Below the pieces are notes generated by a model. It had not been told where the DNA came from. It was given only the letters and a program-made list of their open reading frames with translations, and made no database searches. A DNA stretch of 14,732 nt from Bacteroidales bacterium (GTDB lineage Bacteria; Bacteroidota; Bacteroidia; Bacteroidales; FEN-979): contig JALNZC010000065.1 in NCBI GenBank assembly GCA_023229525.1, forward strand, positions 1 to 14,732. The letters run 5' to 3'. Positions 1 through 7,207 of the stretch are shown here, in pieces; the stretch's first letter is position 1; the number at the start of each line of letters is the position of its first letter. Position numbers and translations under genes: made by a program.

Positions 1-26
1 TGAGCTGATCACAAGACTTATTATAG

Positions 27-269
27 AAGGAAAGAAGGAATAAAGGAAAGAAGGAATGAAGGTATGAAGGTATGAAGGTATGAAGGTATGAAGGTATGAA
101 GGTATGAAGGTATGAAGGTATGAAGGTATGAAGGTATGAAGGCATGAAGGAATGAAGGTATGAAGGAATGAAGGTATGAAGGTATGAAGGTATGAAGGTA
201 TGAAGGAATGAAGGAATGAAGGAATGAAGGTATGAAGGTATGAAGGTATGAAGGTATGAAGGTATGAAG
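27..269. repeat. 8-bp tandem repeat array (ATGAAGGT type)
   Basis: About 30 tandem copies of an octamer, mostly TATGAAGG, with AATGAAGG and one CATGAAGG variant. The first few units (27-55) are degenerate. Because 8 is not divisible by 3, all three frames cycle, and on the minus strand it stays open as an 8-residue peptide repeat. That open frame is a product of the repeat and not a gene. No coding feature is seen to its left inside the window. It lies upstream of the putative rdgB promoter box, so it is probably outside the rdgB transcript. Confidence 0.95.
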
Positions 270-295
270 ATAAAATTCATGGCATGACCATTTTG

Positions 296-303
296 TAATT
301 TTG
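296..303 (+). promoter_or_regulatory. Putative rdgB promoter, -7 box
   Basis: TAATTTTG matches the Bacteroidota -7 consensus TAnnTTTG exactly. I found no good TTTG -33 element at the expected distance. If used, transcription would begin near 309 and the leader of about 150 nt would contain the 362-455 octamer array. A weaker alternative is TCTATTTG at about 324-331. Confidence 0.4.
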
Positions 304-361
304 ATATTTAATTTTATGGTATTTCTATTTGCAACAAAAATCAATACAGATTTATAAAAAT

Positions 362-455
362 ATAATCACACAATCACACAATCACTCAATCACACAATCA
401 CTCAATCACTCACTCACTCAATCAATCCTTCAATCCTTCAATCCTTCAATCCTTA
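362..455. repeat. 8-bp tandem repeat array (AATCACAC / TTCAATCC)
   Basis: Degenerate octamers AATCACAC and AATCACTC run from about 364 to 420 and pass into about four copies of TTCAATCC up to 455. The array ends 5 bp before the rdgB ATG, so it occupies the last part of the probable 5' untranslated region. The reading frame of rdgB happens to stay open back through the array to a TTG at 329, which would add a low-complexity Ser/Gln/Asn/His-rich leader; that is best explained by the repeat. Confidence 0.9.
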
Positions 456-460
456 AAACC

Positions 461-1045
461 ATGCTCTCTCTTCTCTTTGCCACCAATAACCAACATAAGC
501 TCCGTGAAGTCCGGGAAATTATGGGAAACGATTTCAGAATTCTTGGCCTGAAGGACATTAACTTTGATAGTGAAATTCCTGAAACAAGCGAAACCCTGTC
601 CGGAAATGCGGCCCAGAAAGCCTTGTTTATCTATGAAAAAACAAGCATGGATTGCTTTGCCGACGATACCGGACTCGAAGTTGATGCACTACAAGGTCGT
701 CCCGGTGTCTATTCTGCAAGATATGCCGGAGAAGGTTGCCGCTTCGATGACAATATTGAAAAAATCCTACGGGAGCTTAACGGCATTGAAAATCGCAAGG
801 CCCGCTTTTGCTGCGTGGTATGTCTCATTATTGATGGAAAAGAACACCTTTTCGAGGGTGGTGTCAACGGTGTTATTACAAAGGAAAGAAAAGGAAAGGA
901 CGGATTTGGTTACGATCCGGTATTTCTTCCAGATGGTCACCATCAAACCTTTGCTGAAATGCCAGCATACCTGAAAAACGGGATCAGCCACCGAGGAAGA
1001 GCGCTTTTTAAAATGTTGAGATTTTTAAAGGAAGTGGACAAGTAA
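461..1045 (+). CDS. rdgB: RdgB/HAM1 family XTP/dITP pyrophosphatase
   Basis: Hydrolyses non-canonical purine nucleoside triphosphates (dITP, XTP, ITP) to the monophosphate and pyrophosphate, keeping them out of DNA and RNA; cytosolic. The 194-residue product has the family length and motifs: FATNN near the N-terminus with a Lys for triphosphate binding, GNAAQKA, the signature FADDTGLEVDALQGRPGVYS with the acidic metal ligands, FGYDPVF, and SHRGRA near the C-terminus. The ATG at 461 is chosen because FATNN follows within ten residues as in other family members; extension to 329 would translate the octamer array. No Shine-Dalgarno is visible. It stands alone on the plus strand, convergent with the SGNH gene and separated from it by a terminator. 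Confidence 0.95.
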   Translation: MLSLLFATNNQHKLREVREIMGNDFRILGLKDINFDSEIPETSETLSGNAAQKALFIYEKTSMDCFADDTGLEVDALQGRPGVYSARYAGEGCRFDDNIEKILRELNGIENRKARFCCVVCLIIDGKEHLFEGGVNGVITKERKGKDGFGYDPVFLPDGHHQTFAEMPAYLKNGISHRGRALFKMLRFLKEVDK

Positions 1046-1053
1046 CCGAGTGG

Positions 1054-1134
1054 CGAGTTTAATAGATTTTGAAAAGTAAAAAAACCGTTCTCAAAGTTAC
1101 TTGAAAACGGTTTTTTTTAAATCTCACCAACTCG
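1054..1134. terminator. Bidirectional intrinsic terminator inside a longer inverted repeat
   Basis: The core hairpin at 1078-1116 pairs AAAAACCGTTCTCAA with TTGAAAACGGTTTTT around a 6-nt loop (AGTTAC), with one mismatch. It has a T-run on the plus strand and an A-run on the other side, so it can end transcription from both rdgB and the convergent SGNH gene. Outer arms CGAGTT and AGATTT (1054-1069) match AAATCT and AACTCG (1119-1134), extending the palindrome with mismatches. Confidence 0.85.
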
Positions 1135-1163
1135 CGAGTTCACCACCTCACCAGCTGGCTAAT
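1123..1163. repeat. Degenerate octamer repeat (CTCACCAA type)
   Basis: After the terminator there are about five loosely matching octamers: CTCACCAA, CTCGCGAG, TTCACCAC, CTCACCAG, CTGGCTAA. The match is weak and partly overlaps the outer arm of the terminator palindrome. It has the same 8-bp style as the arrays at 27-269 and 362-455. Confidence 0.35.
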
Positions 1164-1173
1164 TTGCTACAAC

Positions 1174-2532
1174 TTATGGGTATATCACGCCTGGATAAGC
1201 CGTAATGTCCACCTGCGGTATCGTGCTCCCATACTGCTTGTTGATTGCATCGATGAAGTAATTGGCTGCCACGGCGCACCCCCGTGGATTCAAGTGAATT
1301 CCGTCAAGGGAGAAAGCGCCTCCGGTGACGAATTTCGTATTCATACTCACACCGTCCCAGATAATCCCTTTTTGCAGTTCTACTAATTTCGAATTCATGT
1401 CAACCATGCCAATTTCATAGGCGTCAGCGAGCCCTTTGATGAGCTGATTGTAAGATACAGTAGCCTCTTTAATGTTGTTGATCTCATCTTCTGTAAGGAC
1501 ATATTGAGAAGGAATTCCCCAAGGCGTATAAGTAATACGACTGATGATCCCCATACCATAACATTTCAAAGAATCCTGGGGAACGCTTAACAATACAAGT
1601 TCTCCCGGTTTCATCATACGAACCTTGAACAATGGATGTGTCGAGGTTGGATCTGCAACCAGGAAAGGATTAGGACCTAGTTTATATATAAAAGGTAATT
1701 GAAATAAATTCTGCATAAAATAATTCACGGAGTCAACCAGAGTCTGCCGGGTAAGGACGATCCCATTGTAAGGAATAGTAGTAAAAAATGGAATGGAAGT
1801 GATGTCGGGTATGTTGGCAATCACTCCCTTGGCGCCGTTTGCCGTGAGTGCCTGTAACACACCACTCATGACATGACCAAAGAAATCCGGAGAGGTAATA
1901 GAATCTCCAACGCCACCAGAGATTGCATACGAAAGTACATCATTGTCTCCAAGCCATTCGGTAAAGAAGGTAGGGTTTAACTTCGGAAATTCATCTATGA
2001 CCATGAAGTTGGGATTGGTTGGTTCTGAGCAAAACCTGAAATAATATGGATTTGCATGAACAGGCGGAATCAGAAATGCTGGGTTGCCATATCCCGGAGC
2101 AAAAAGATGGAATGATTTTGCCCCCGGTATACCGAGATTATTTACCGGGTAGCCAACTGGCTGTAATGGATCTCTTGCTCCGATATAGGGTATGGGTCCT
2201 AAAGAAACAGAACCGTCACAGGCTACAGAGGGCCCGAGAACAAACCGCGGACCAGAACCGTTAAATTCGACACCGAATTCACTGTTGACTACTGGTTGAA
2301 CAAATTTTCCAGAACCTGCAAGCTGCAGTTGGTTGGCAATGATATTCGGTATTGAGTAGGATTGGCCGGTTTTATAAAGTGCCCCATCAGCATAACCTGC
2401 CATCATGGAGTTACCCACTGCAATGTATCGTGTGAAATCAGCATTTCCCTTGGAAACCTGAAATTCGTCAATTTTACGTTCACAAGCCGTAAAAAGGGCA
2501 AAGGATAATATGATGAAAAGTATTTTTTTCAT
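1174..2532 (-). CDS. SGNH/GDSL-family hydrolase, predicted lipoprotein
   Basis: Predicted lipid-anchored esterase or lipase. From the ATG at 2532 the product is 452 residues. It opens with MKK, a hydrophobic stretch and a lipobox FTAC (Cys17). SGNH blocks are visible: GNS with the nucleophile Ser42, GIPG (about 134-137) for the oxyanion Gly, WLGDND with Asn197, and DGIHLN with Asp410 and His413. A GTG nine bases upstream (2541) is also in frame but would only add MII before the signal sequence. It starts 18 bp after the FadL-like gene stop, so the two are almost certainly one transcript. The natural substrate cannot be read from sequence; with a FadL neighbour, a long-chain acyl ester is a reasonable inference. 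Confidence 0.88.
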   Translation of the reverse strand: MKKILFIILSFALFTACERKIDEFQVSKGNADFTRYIAVGNSMMAGYADGALYKTGQSYSIPNIIANQLQLAGSGKFVQPVVNSEFGVEFNGSGPRFVLGPSVACDGSVSLGPIPYIGARDPLQPVGYPVNNLGIPGAKSFHLFAPGYGNPAFLIPPVHANPYYFRFCSEPTNPNFMVIDEFPKLNPTFFTEWLGDNDVLSYAISGGVGDSITSPDFFGHVMSGVLQALTANGAKGVIANIPDITSIPFFTTIPYNGIVLTRQTLVDSVNYFMQNLFQLPFIYKLGPNPFLVADPTSTHPLFKVRMMKPGELVLLSVPQDSLKCYGMGIISRITYTPWGIPSQYVLTEDEINNIKEATVSYNQLIKGLADAYEIGMVDMNSKLVELQKGIIWDGVSMNTKFVTGGAFSLDGIHLNPRGCAVAANYFIDAINKQYGSTIPQVDITAYPGVIYP

Positions 2533-2550
2533 AATGATCACATTTAAAAG

Positions 2551-3780
2551 TTAAAAATTGTATGTCAAACCAATACCAGGATTGTAAACGGCATTCTTGT
2601 ATGTTCCGGCAAAGTTATCGGGACTGTAAGTTCCGCTTCTTTCTGAACCCATAATATACAGGAAGGCGGCGTCGATGCTAAGTCCTTTGACAGGAAAGAT
2701 TGAAATACCGCAGGTCATGCCGATTTGGTTCATACTCGGAGTTTGCGGATTGAGATAGTCATCCTTCACCGGAGATGGATCATAATAACCTCCGACACGC
2801 AGGGTAATTAAATCGCTCAATTTATATTGCACCCCGATACGTGGGATAAGCTTGTTTTCATATAATGCCGGTGTGGCTGTTCTGCTCACCGCAGATGTCT
2901 TCGTTTCAAAATCGAAAACAAGAGAATCGTAAGTGTTCCAGAAAACATAACAGAGATTTATACCGATCATCCATTGTTTATCTTGACCGAATTCATATGA
3001 AGCGCCAAAATCAAGGTTTGCAGGTAACGGAAGCATGACATCCACTTTATTGTCGGGAAAAAGCGTCTTGAGCGAAGTCGGTACTGTAAAAGTAGCAGTA
3101 GCTCCCTTCACCTTCATTTGAATCTTCGAACGGTAATCAACACCAATACTGAGACCTTTAACCGGATGGACCATAAGTCCTGCGTTAAAACCGAAATTTC
3201 CGGTACTGCCCTTGATATTCAAAGTGCCATCGCCTGTGGATCCCTGTAACGGAATTGCTTTATTCAGATCTACCGATCCGTAAGCATATACCAGACCGAC
3301 ACCAATACCGATAATGTCCTTGAATTTATAGGATACGGTGGGTTGAAAAGTAAATGCACTGAATTTCAGATCCTGAATCAGATAACGGCCCTTCCAGTCA
3401 TTACCCCATGACAAACCATTTCCATAAGGGGTGTTCACGGCCAGACCAACACTTAGGTTCGGTGTGGGTTTAAATGCTGCATAAAAATATAACGGGGTGT
3501 TGATCTGATGTTTCAGGTGTGCCTGGTAATTGACATCTTTTGCCTGGAAAGTGGTACGGGCCATCAGAAAGCTGACACCACCGGAAAAACTCCATTTTTC
3601 ATTAACGAAGGCAGCCCCTCCGGGATTATAAAACAAACTGCTGGCATCGTAAGAGAGTGACGTCCCGATAAGCCCCATGCCGATGTTCCGCATGCTGTGC
3701 AAACCTACCTGGTAACCTCCGCCAAACGACGTGGTTGCTGCTAAACATAGGAATAACAGCAGGAAAGTAATTCTCCTCAT
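2551..3780 (-). CDS. OmpP1/FadL/TodX-family outer-membrane transport protein
   Basis: Predicted outer-membrane beta-barrel for uptake of hydrophobic compounds such as long-chain fatty acids. The 409-residue product has a signal peptide (MRR, Leu-rich core to about residue 18-20). The mature N-terminal region has the family pattern GLHSMRNIGMG and SSLFYNPGGAAFV, corresponding to the NPAG(L/A) hatch region of FadL. A run of amphipathic strands rich in Gly, Tyr and Trp follows, and the last residue is Phe (GIGLTYNF), as in substrates of the BAM complex. It is the first gene of a two-gene unit with the SGNH lipoprotein downstream. A release-and-import pair for lipids is plausible. The specific substrate is unknown. 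Confidence 0.9.
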   Translation of the reverse strand: MRRITFLLLFLCLAATTSFGGGYQVGLHSMRNIGMGLIGTSLSYDASSLFYNPGGAAFVNEKWSFSGGVSFLMARTTFQAKDVNYQAHLKHQINTPLYFYAAFKPTPNLSVGLAVNTPYGNGLSWGNDWKGRYLIQDLKFSAFTFQPTVSYKFKDIIGIGVGLVYAYGSVDLNKAIPLQGSTGDGTLNIKGSTGNFGFNAGLMVHPVKGLSIGVDYRSKIQMKVKGATATFTVPTSLKTLFPDNKVDVMLPLPANLDFGASYEFGQDKQWMIGINLCYVFWNTYDSLVFDFETKTSAVSRTATPALYENKLIPRIGVQYKLSDLITLRVGGYYDPSPVKDDYLNPQTPSMNQIGMTCGISIFPVKGLSIDAAFLYIMGSERSGTYSPDNFAGTYKNAVYNPGIGLTYNF

Positions 3781-4110
3781 AATGAATTTTTTTTGGTTAA
3801 TACTGGGCGCAAGTTACTATTTTTTTTTAATTACACTATTTTTAAAGGAGGATGTAACCTAACACACTTAATATGCAGTTAGGTGCGTTTTAACTTCCAA
3901 GTTCAAAGATCAAAACTCAAAACTTCAATTGAAATCTCAAAATTGAAAACCGGAGATATGACATACAACTTTTCTTGGCTTTTCTCGAGCAACTGATAAA
4001 ATTAAGTCGGGTTAGAATTTATAGACTTAACTTTGCATCTTTGAATTTTGAATTGTGGTTTAGAGTTATGAATTTTGAGTTTTGAGTTTATTTAATTCAC
4101 CCCATAAATT
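3781..4110. other. Divergent intergenic region with AT-rich heptamer-like repeats
   Basis: No gene is seen here. Two degenerate AT-rich tracts made of short units face each other: 3897-3950 (CAAAACTC, CAAAACTTC, CTCAAAATTG) and 4040-4092 (TTTGAAT, TTTTGAA, TTTTGAG). Read in opposite orientations they resemble one another, so the region forms a loose inverted repeat. For the minus-strand FadL gene the only box seen is CAAGTTA at 3810-3816 (TAACTTG on the minus strand), one base short of the consensus. The second tract lies between a perfect plus-strand -7 box and the Smr gene start. Confidence 0.6.
4028..4035 (+). promoter_or_regulatory. Putative promoter -7 box for the DUF2027/Smr gene
   Basis: TAACTTTG matches TAnnTTTG exactly, followed by CATC as often seen. 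No convincing -33 TTTG lies about 20 bp upstream. It would give a leader of about 70 nt containing the TTTTGAA-type repeat tract. Confidence 0.45.
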
Positions 4111-5178
4111 ATGAATAATCTTGAAGTCGGCGATAAAGTAAAATTCCTCAATACTTCCGGAGGAGGGGTAGTGGCAAGGGTTATCGACAGCCGTATGGTC
4201 AGTGTCCTGATCGAAGAAGGATTTGAAATTCCAACCATGATCAGCGAACTGATCAAAATTGAGGAAACCGAACCTGCTGCCCGTTTTTTTGATCCGCGCT
4301 ACAACGTTAATTTACCAACAGAAACAGTTGTGGAAGAAGAACCGGGGGATGACCGTATGCAAATGCTTCCCGGTCATCTGGCACGCGACCGTAAATCGGA
4401 AGAAATATTCATTGCTTTTGTTCCACACGATCAGAAGTGGTTGATCACCGGGTTGATCGATATATATCTGATCAACAACACCGCTTACGATGTGCTGTAT
4501 AACATTTTTTCCAAAACCCCGAATGGCCGTTATGAAGGAATGGATTATGGCAGCCTATTCCCCGATGCAAAATTGCTTATTACCACTATTAACCGTGAAC
4601 AATTGGTTCACTGGTGTGAAGGATACATACAGTTCCTGTTTCACCGGCAACAGGTCACTAAAGTCCTTCCCCCCTTTAACTCGGAATTCAGCATTGAAGG
4701 AAAAAGATTTTTTAAGGAAGGTAATTACCGTCAATACCCGATAATCCAGGCCAAAGGTATAGTCGTGAAAGTTCTTTCCCTCACGGATCACTTCCGCAGG
4801 GAAGAAAAATTTCAGGTAATGGATACGGGAAATTCTATGCAACCACAGACTGAAAACGTTAGTCTTATCATGAAATATAAAACTGGTCCCCATGAAGCTG
4901 AAGTCGACCTTCATATTCATGAGTTGGTCGACGATCCCACCAACATGGAAAAAGGGGAGATCCTGGAATTTCAGAAGAATTTTTTCCGGAAATGCCTGAA
5001 TAGCGCTATATCCAGTTTTTTCATGAAGGTTATTTTCATTCATGGAACAGGTAACGGGGTGTTGCGGAATGAATTGATAGCAGAGCTTAAAAATTACCAG
5101 AGTGTCGAATTTTTTGATGCTCCCCTCGCGAAATATGGGGTCGGGGCCCTGGAAGTCAGGATCCCACATAATTCATGA
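4111..5178 (+). CDS. DUF2027 and Smr domain protein
   Basis: The 355-residue cytosolic protein has an N-terminal segment (1-50) beginning NNLEVGDKVKFLN that resembles a small SH3/KOW-like barrel. A central beta-rich DUF2027 region follows (about 95-230). A C-terminal Smr domain (about 262-352) has VDLHIHEL (265-272) and the loop HGTGNGVLRNEL (311-322), the two hallmark motifs of Smr nucleases (LDLH and HGxGxGxLR). Smr domains of MutS2 and related proteins nick or cleave nucleic acids, and some act on mRNA at stalled ribosomes. This architecture is common in Bacteroidota and its function is not established as far as I know. It has its own promoter-like box and is divergent from the FadL unit. 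Confidence 0.88.
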   Translation: MNNLEVGDKVKFLNTSGGGVVARVIDSRMVSVLIEEGFEIPTMISELIKIEETEPAARFFDPRYNVNLPTETVVEEEPGDDRMQMLPGHLARDRKSEEIFIAFVPHDQKWLITGLIDIYLINNTAYDVLYNIFSKTPNGRYEGMDYGSLFPDAKLLITTINREQLVHWCEGYIQFLFHRQQVTKVLPPFNSEFSIEGKRFFKEGNYRQYPIIQAKGIVVKVLSLTDHFRREEKFQVMDTGNSMQPQTENVSLIMKYKTGPHEAEVDLHIHELVDDPTNMEKGEILEFQKNFFRKCLNSAISSFFMKVIFIHGTGNGVLRNELIAELKNYQSVEFFDAPLAKYGVGALEVRIPHNS

Positions 5179-5216
5179 CTGGTTTCCGGGTACTTAAATT
5201 GCAGGAAGAAAATTAA

Positions 5217-5275
5217 TCCCTCATCCCCCGGCCCTTTCTCCTTAAGTAACAGTGGTGCAGAGGGTGAGCTCCTCA
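5217..5275. repeat. Degenerate GC-rich dispersed intergenic repeat
   Basis: The stretch CCCTCATCCCCCGGCCC, then TTTCTCCTTAAGTAAC and GAGGGTGAGCTCCTC, has the look of a dispersed intergenic repeat I recall from many bacterial genomes. Its minus-strand translation gives small spurious proteins containing LLLKEKGPGDEG. Here it is a single degenerate copy in the 292-bp gap between the Smr gene and the T9SS cargo gene; the rest of the gap holds only the promoter box described separately. Confidence 0.5.
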
Positions 5276-5433
5276 TAATAAATTCCCCACCCTTGGAGCA
5301 GAATTGGGGTCCAGGACTTGTCTGCGGTTTATATCATTGATCTGGTATAGCGATCGCGATAAAGGGAAAATAATTACACTTCGAATCCGAAACAAAAGTT
5401 TTGTAAAAGGAATCCCAGGATATAAAAAAAATG

Positions 5434-5441
5434 TAATTTTG
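5434..5441 (+). promoter_or_regulatory. Putative promoter -7 box for the T9SS cargo gene
   Basis: TAATTTTG, a perfect TAnnTTTG box followed by CCG, 29 bp before the ATG at 5471. A TTTTG at 5399-5403 lies too far upstream to be a standard -33 element. The predicted leader is only about 24 nt and holds no repeat array. Confidence 0.5.
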
Positions 5442-5443
5442 CC

Positions 5444-5465
5444 GTTGATTCAAGTTCAAATCAAC
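5444..5465 (+). other. Small hairpin in the leader of the T9SS cargo gene
   Basis: GTTGATT (5444-5450) and AATCAAC (5459-5465) can pair as a 7-bp stem over an 8-nt loop, ending 5 nt before the start codon. It could affect 5' stability or initiation, but AT-rich DNA makes such stems by chance. Confidence 0.35.
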
Positions 5466-5470
5466 CGTTT

Positions 5471-6214
5471 ATGAAAAAACTGTTACTTTTTGCCTATTTG
5501 CTTTCTGTTATTGCGTTCTATGGCTATTCCCAGAATTTATCACTCTCGAATCTTGCCGGACCTATTGCTCCCAATACCATCATCATTCAGCCCGGGACTC
5601 CTGATAGTACCGATATGACCACTTTCATTTATGTGAAAAATATCGGAACACGTGCCATCAATGTTTTTTGTAAAAAATCGGAACTGAGTCTAATGGATTC
5701 TATCCAACTGACTATGTGCTGGGCTAATGGATGCTACCCCCCTTCTACAACGGTTTCACCGAATGCCCAACTTATTGAACCGGGACAAACCATTATGGAT
5801 TTTTCCGGTCATTATAGCAGATCCGATGGGAAAAATTTAAAATCCGGTGAAAGCGTTGTGCGGTGGGTATTCTTTACTGAGAACGATATCAACGATTCGG
5901 CAAGCGTCACCATTAAATATACCAGTTTCCCGCTTGGTGTGGAAGAAACCATGGCCAACCAGGGTGTGCTTTCAAACAGCATCCCAAATCCTGCCAACGA
6001 AAAAGCAACCTTCAGTTACACTATTGCTTCCGGTTCAGATGGGAGTTTTGTTGTCAGAAACCTGGTAGGTTCCACAATGCAGACCATATCGCTTCAACCT
6101 TCCAACGGAAAGATTACCCTTGCCACGGCGGATCTGGCCGACGGGATCTATTTCTGTTCCTTATTGGTTAAAGGAAAAGTCGCAGTCACAAAAAAAATGG
6201 TCGTTCGTCATTAA
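5471..6214 (+). CDS. Secreted protein with C-terminal type IX secretion sorting domain
   Basis: The 247-residue protein begins with a signal peptide (MKKLLLF, hydrophobic to about residue 17, likely cut after YSQ at 21). The middle (about 23-155) is a beta-rich domain of unknown family with Cys67, Cys83 and Cys88, looking Ig-like. The last 80 residues form a type A T9SS sorting domain: SIPNPANEKATFSY (170-183), then a Gly/Asp-rich region, ADGIYFCSLLVKG (223-235) and a basic end KKMVVRH. Such domains send proteins through the T9SS and are removed at the cell surface. The cargo function is not recognisable. A promoter box lies just upstream, and the stop codon overlaps that of the convergent gene. 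Confidence 0.85.
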   Translation: MKKLLLFAYLLSVIAFYGYSQNLSLSNLAGPIAPNTIIIQPGTPDSTDMTTFIYVKNIGTRAINVFCKKSELSLMDSIQLTMCWANGCYPPSTTVSPNAQLIEPGQTIMDFSGHYSRSDGKNLKSGESVVRWVFFTENDINDSASVTIKYTSFPLGVEETMANQGVLSNSIPNPANEKATFSYTIASGSDGSFVVRNLVGSTMQTISLQPSNGKITLATADLADGIYFCSLLVKGKVAVTKKMVVRH

Positions 6215-7110
6215 TTGAATTCAATTCTGTTTCCTGAGACCCAACCCCGGAGAAAGGTCGGTATTTTCTCGGTTTCGTAAAGGATCGATGCGGAAGGTGA
6301 GGTATCGGGGTAGATTTCCACAAAAAACCATTTGTTGCCCTTCTCATCTGTTTTTTTTGCCAATGCCATACCTCTGGCTTTGGTACGGTATTTCGCCACG
6401 ATATTCCCGAAGGTATCGAGGTAGGGATTAAAGGGTTCATTAAGCCGGGCCGCTGAAGCTCTCACCATAAGGGTATCCGATTTTGCGCGAAATGCCTTTG
6501 GTGAGGGAAAATAGGTCCTGGGTTCTTCGGTGTATTTATAGATCACGGTTTGTTTCCCCTTGATAAATACCGGTCCTGTTGAATCCTGGTTGACTAAATA
6601 TTCACGTGTGAAATAAAGATAACCGTCACAGCAACCCGGATCGGCAGTCTGCATATCGGTGAGTTTACCATTTGTCAGTTTAAAACGTGTGATATATTGA
6701 TAATCCTCAAATACGAATTCGAACCGGTCGCCCCGGTTTATAAATATCCGTACCACATCGGCTTCTCCGCCACTAAAACCACTGAAAATTATATCGGGAA
6801 GCCGGTCACCGTTAATATCCACCGGAAATAAACATTTTTTCAGATCGTTGATCCCAAACCGGCTTATCGAATCATTGGTGAATTGCGGAAACAGCGACAG
6901 GTTCTTTGACAGGAATGAATCGATAGCCTTTTTTGCCCCTGTTGTCATGAATGGTTTCAGGTTGAGTTTCTTTGGTTTGGGAACATGCTCGTACCGCTTC
7001 CAGTAAAAGGTATCGGTGGCCGTGGTGTACCGTTTTATGTCGATCTGCGCAACCACTGATCCCGAAAGGAAAACCAGAAGGAGGAGAAGAAAAAAACTAT
7101 TGGCTCGCAT
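6211..7110 (-). CDS. Exported protein with C-terminal SH3b-like domain
   Basis: No family name is recognised for the whole 299-residue protein. It starts with a signal peptide (MRANSFFLLLLLVFLSG, likely cut after VVAQ at 22). The middle contains DINGDRLPDIIF (98-109), an Asp/Asn-rich calcium-loop motif like those of FG-GAP/VCBS repeats, plus a Cys-Cys pair (160-161). The C-terminal part (about 211-297) reads like a bacterial SH3 domain: TLMVRASA, GNIVAKYRTKARGMAL, WFFVEIYP and RGWVSGNRIEF. A periplasmic or surface role is likely; SH3b domains often bind cell-wall peptides. It converges on the T9SS cargo gene with a 4-bp 3' overlap and follows metK, whose terminator separates them. I saw no TAnnTTTG box upstream. 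Confidence 0.75.
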   Translation of the reverse strand: MRANSFFLLLLLVFLSGSVVAQIDIKRYTTATDTFYWKRYEHVPKPKKLNLKPFMTTGAKKAIDSFLSKNLSLFPQFTNDSISRFGINDLKKCLFPVDINGDRLPDIIFSGFSGGEADVVRIFINRGDRFEFVFEDYQYITRFKLTNGKLTDMQTADPGCCDGYLYFTREYLVNQDSTGPVFIKGKQTVIYKYTEEPRTYFPSPKAFRAKSDTLMVRASAARLNEPFNPYLDTFGNIVAKYRTKARGMALAKKTDEKGNKWFFVEIYPDTSPSASILYETEKIPTFLRGWVSGNRIEFN

Positions 7111-7162
7111 TGAGGATCTTTATCCCTAAACGTGATAAAACAGGAAATAATGTAGGCTGGTG

Positions 7163-7196
7163 AAAAAAAAACCATCCCTTCTGAGACGGTTTTTTC
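7163..7196 (-). terminator. Intrinsic terminator of metK
   Basis: On the minus strand AAAAAACCGTCTC pairs with GGGATGGTTTTTT with two mismatches and a 4-nt loop, then a run of nine T. It begins 12 bases after the metK stop codon. The A-run on the other side gives it some bidirectional character. Confidence 0.75.
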
Positions 7197-7207
7197 TGGT
7201 TTTGAGT

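Noticed and set aside
21..344. Open frame on the minus strand with an 8-residue peptide repeat
   Set aside because: It is a by-product of an 8-bp tandem array that lacks stops. It has no conserved sequence and no start context.
329..460. N-terminal extension of RdgB through the octamer array, from TTG at 329
   Set aside because: The extension is low-complexity and the conserved family N-terminus starts at the ATG at 461.
2533..2541. Upstream GTG start of the SGNH lipoprotein
   Set aside because: The ATG at 2532 gives a standard lipoprotein signal (MKK), while the GTG adds only three residues.
5094..5276. 60-residue minus-strand frame ending in the Smr gene
   Set aside because: It runs over the GC-rich dispersed repeat and the antisense of the Smr gene; such frames are known annotation artefacts.
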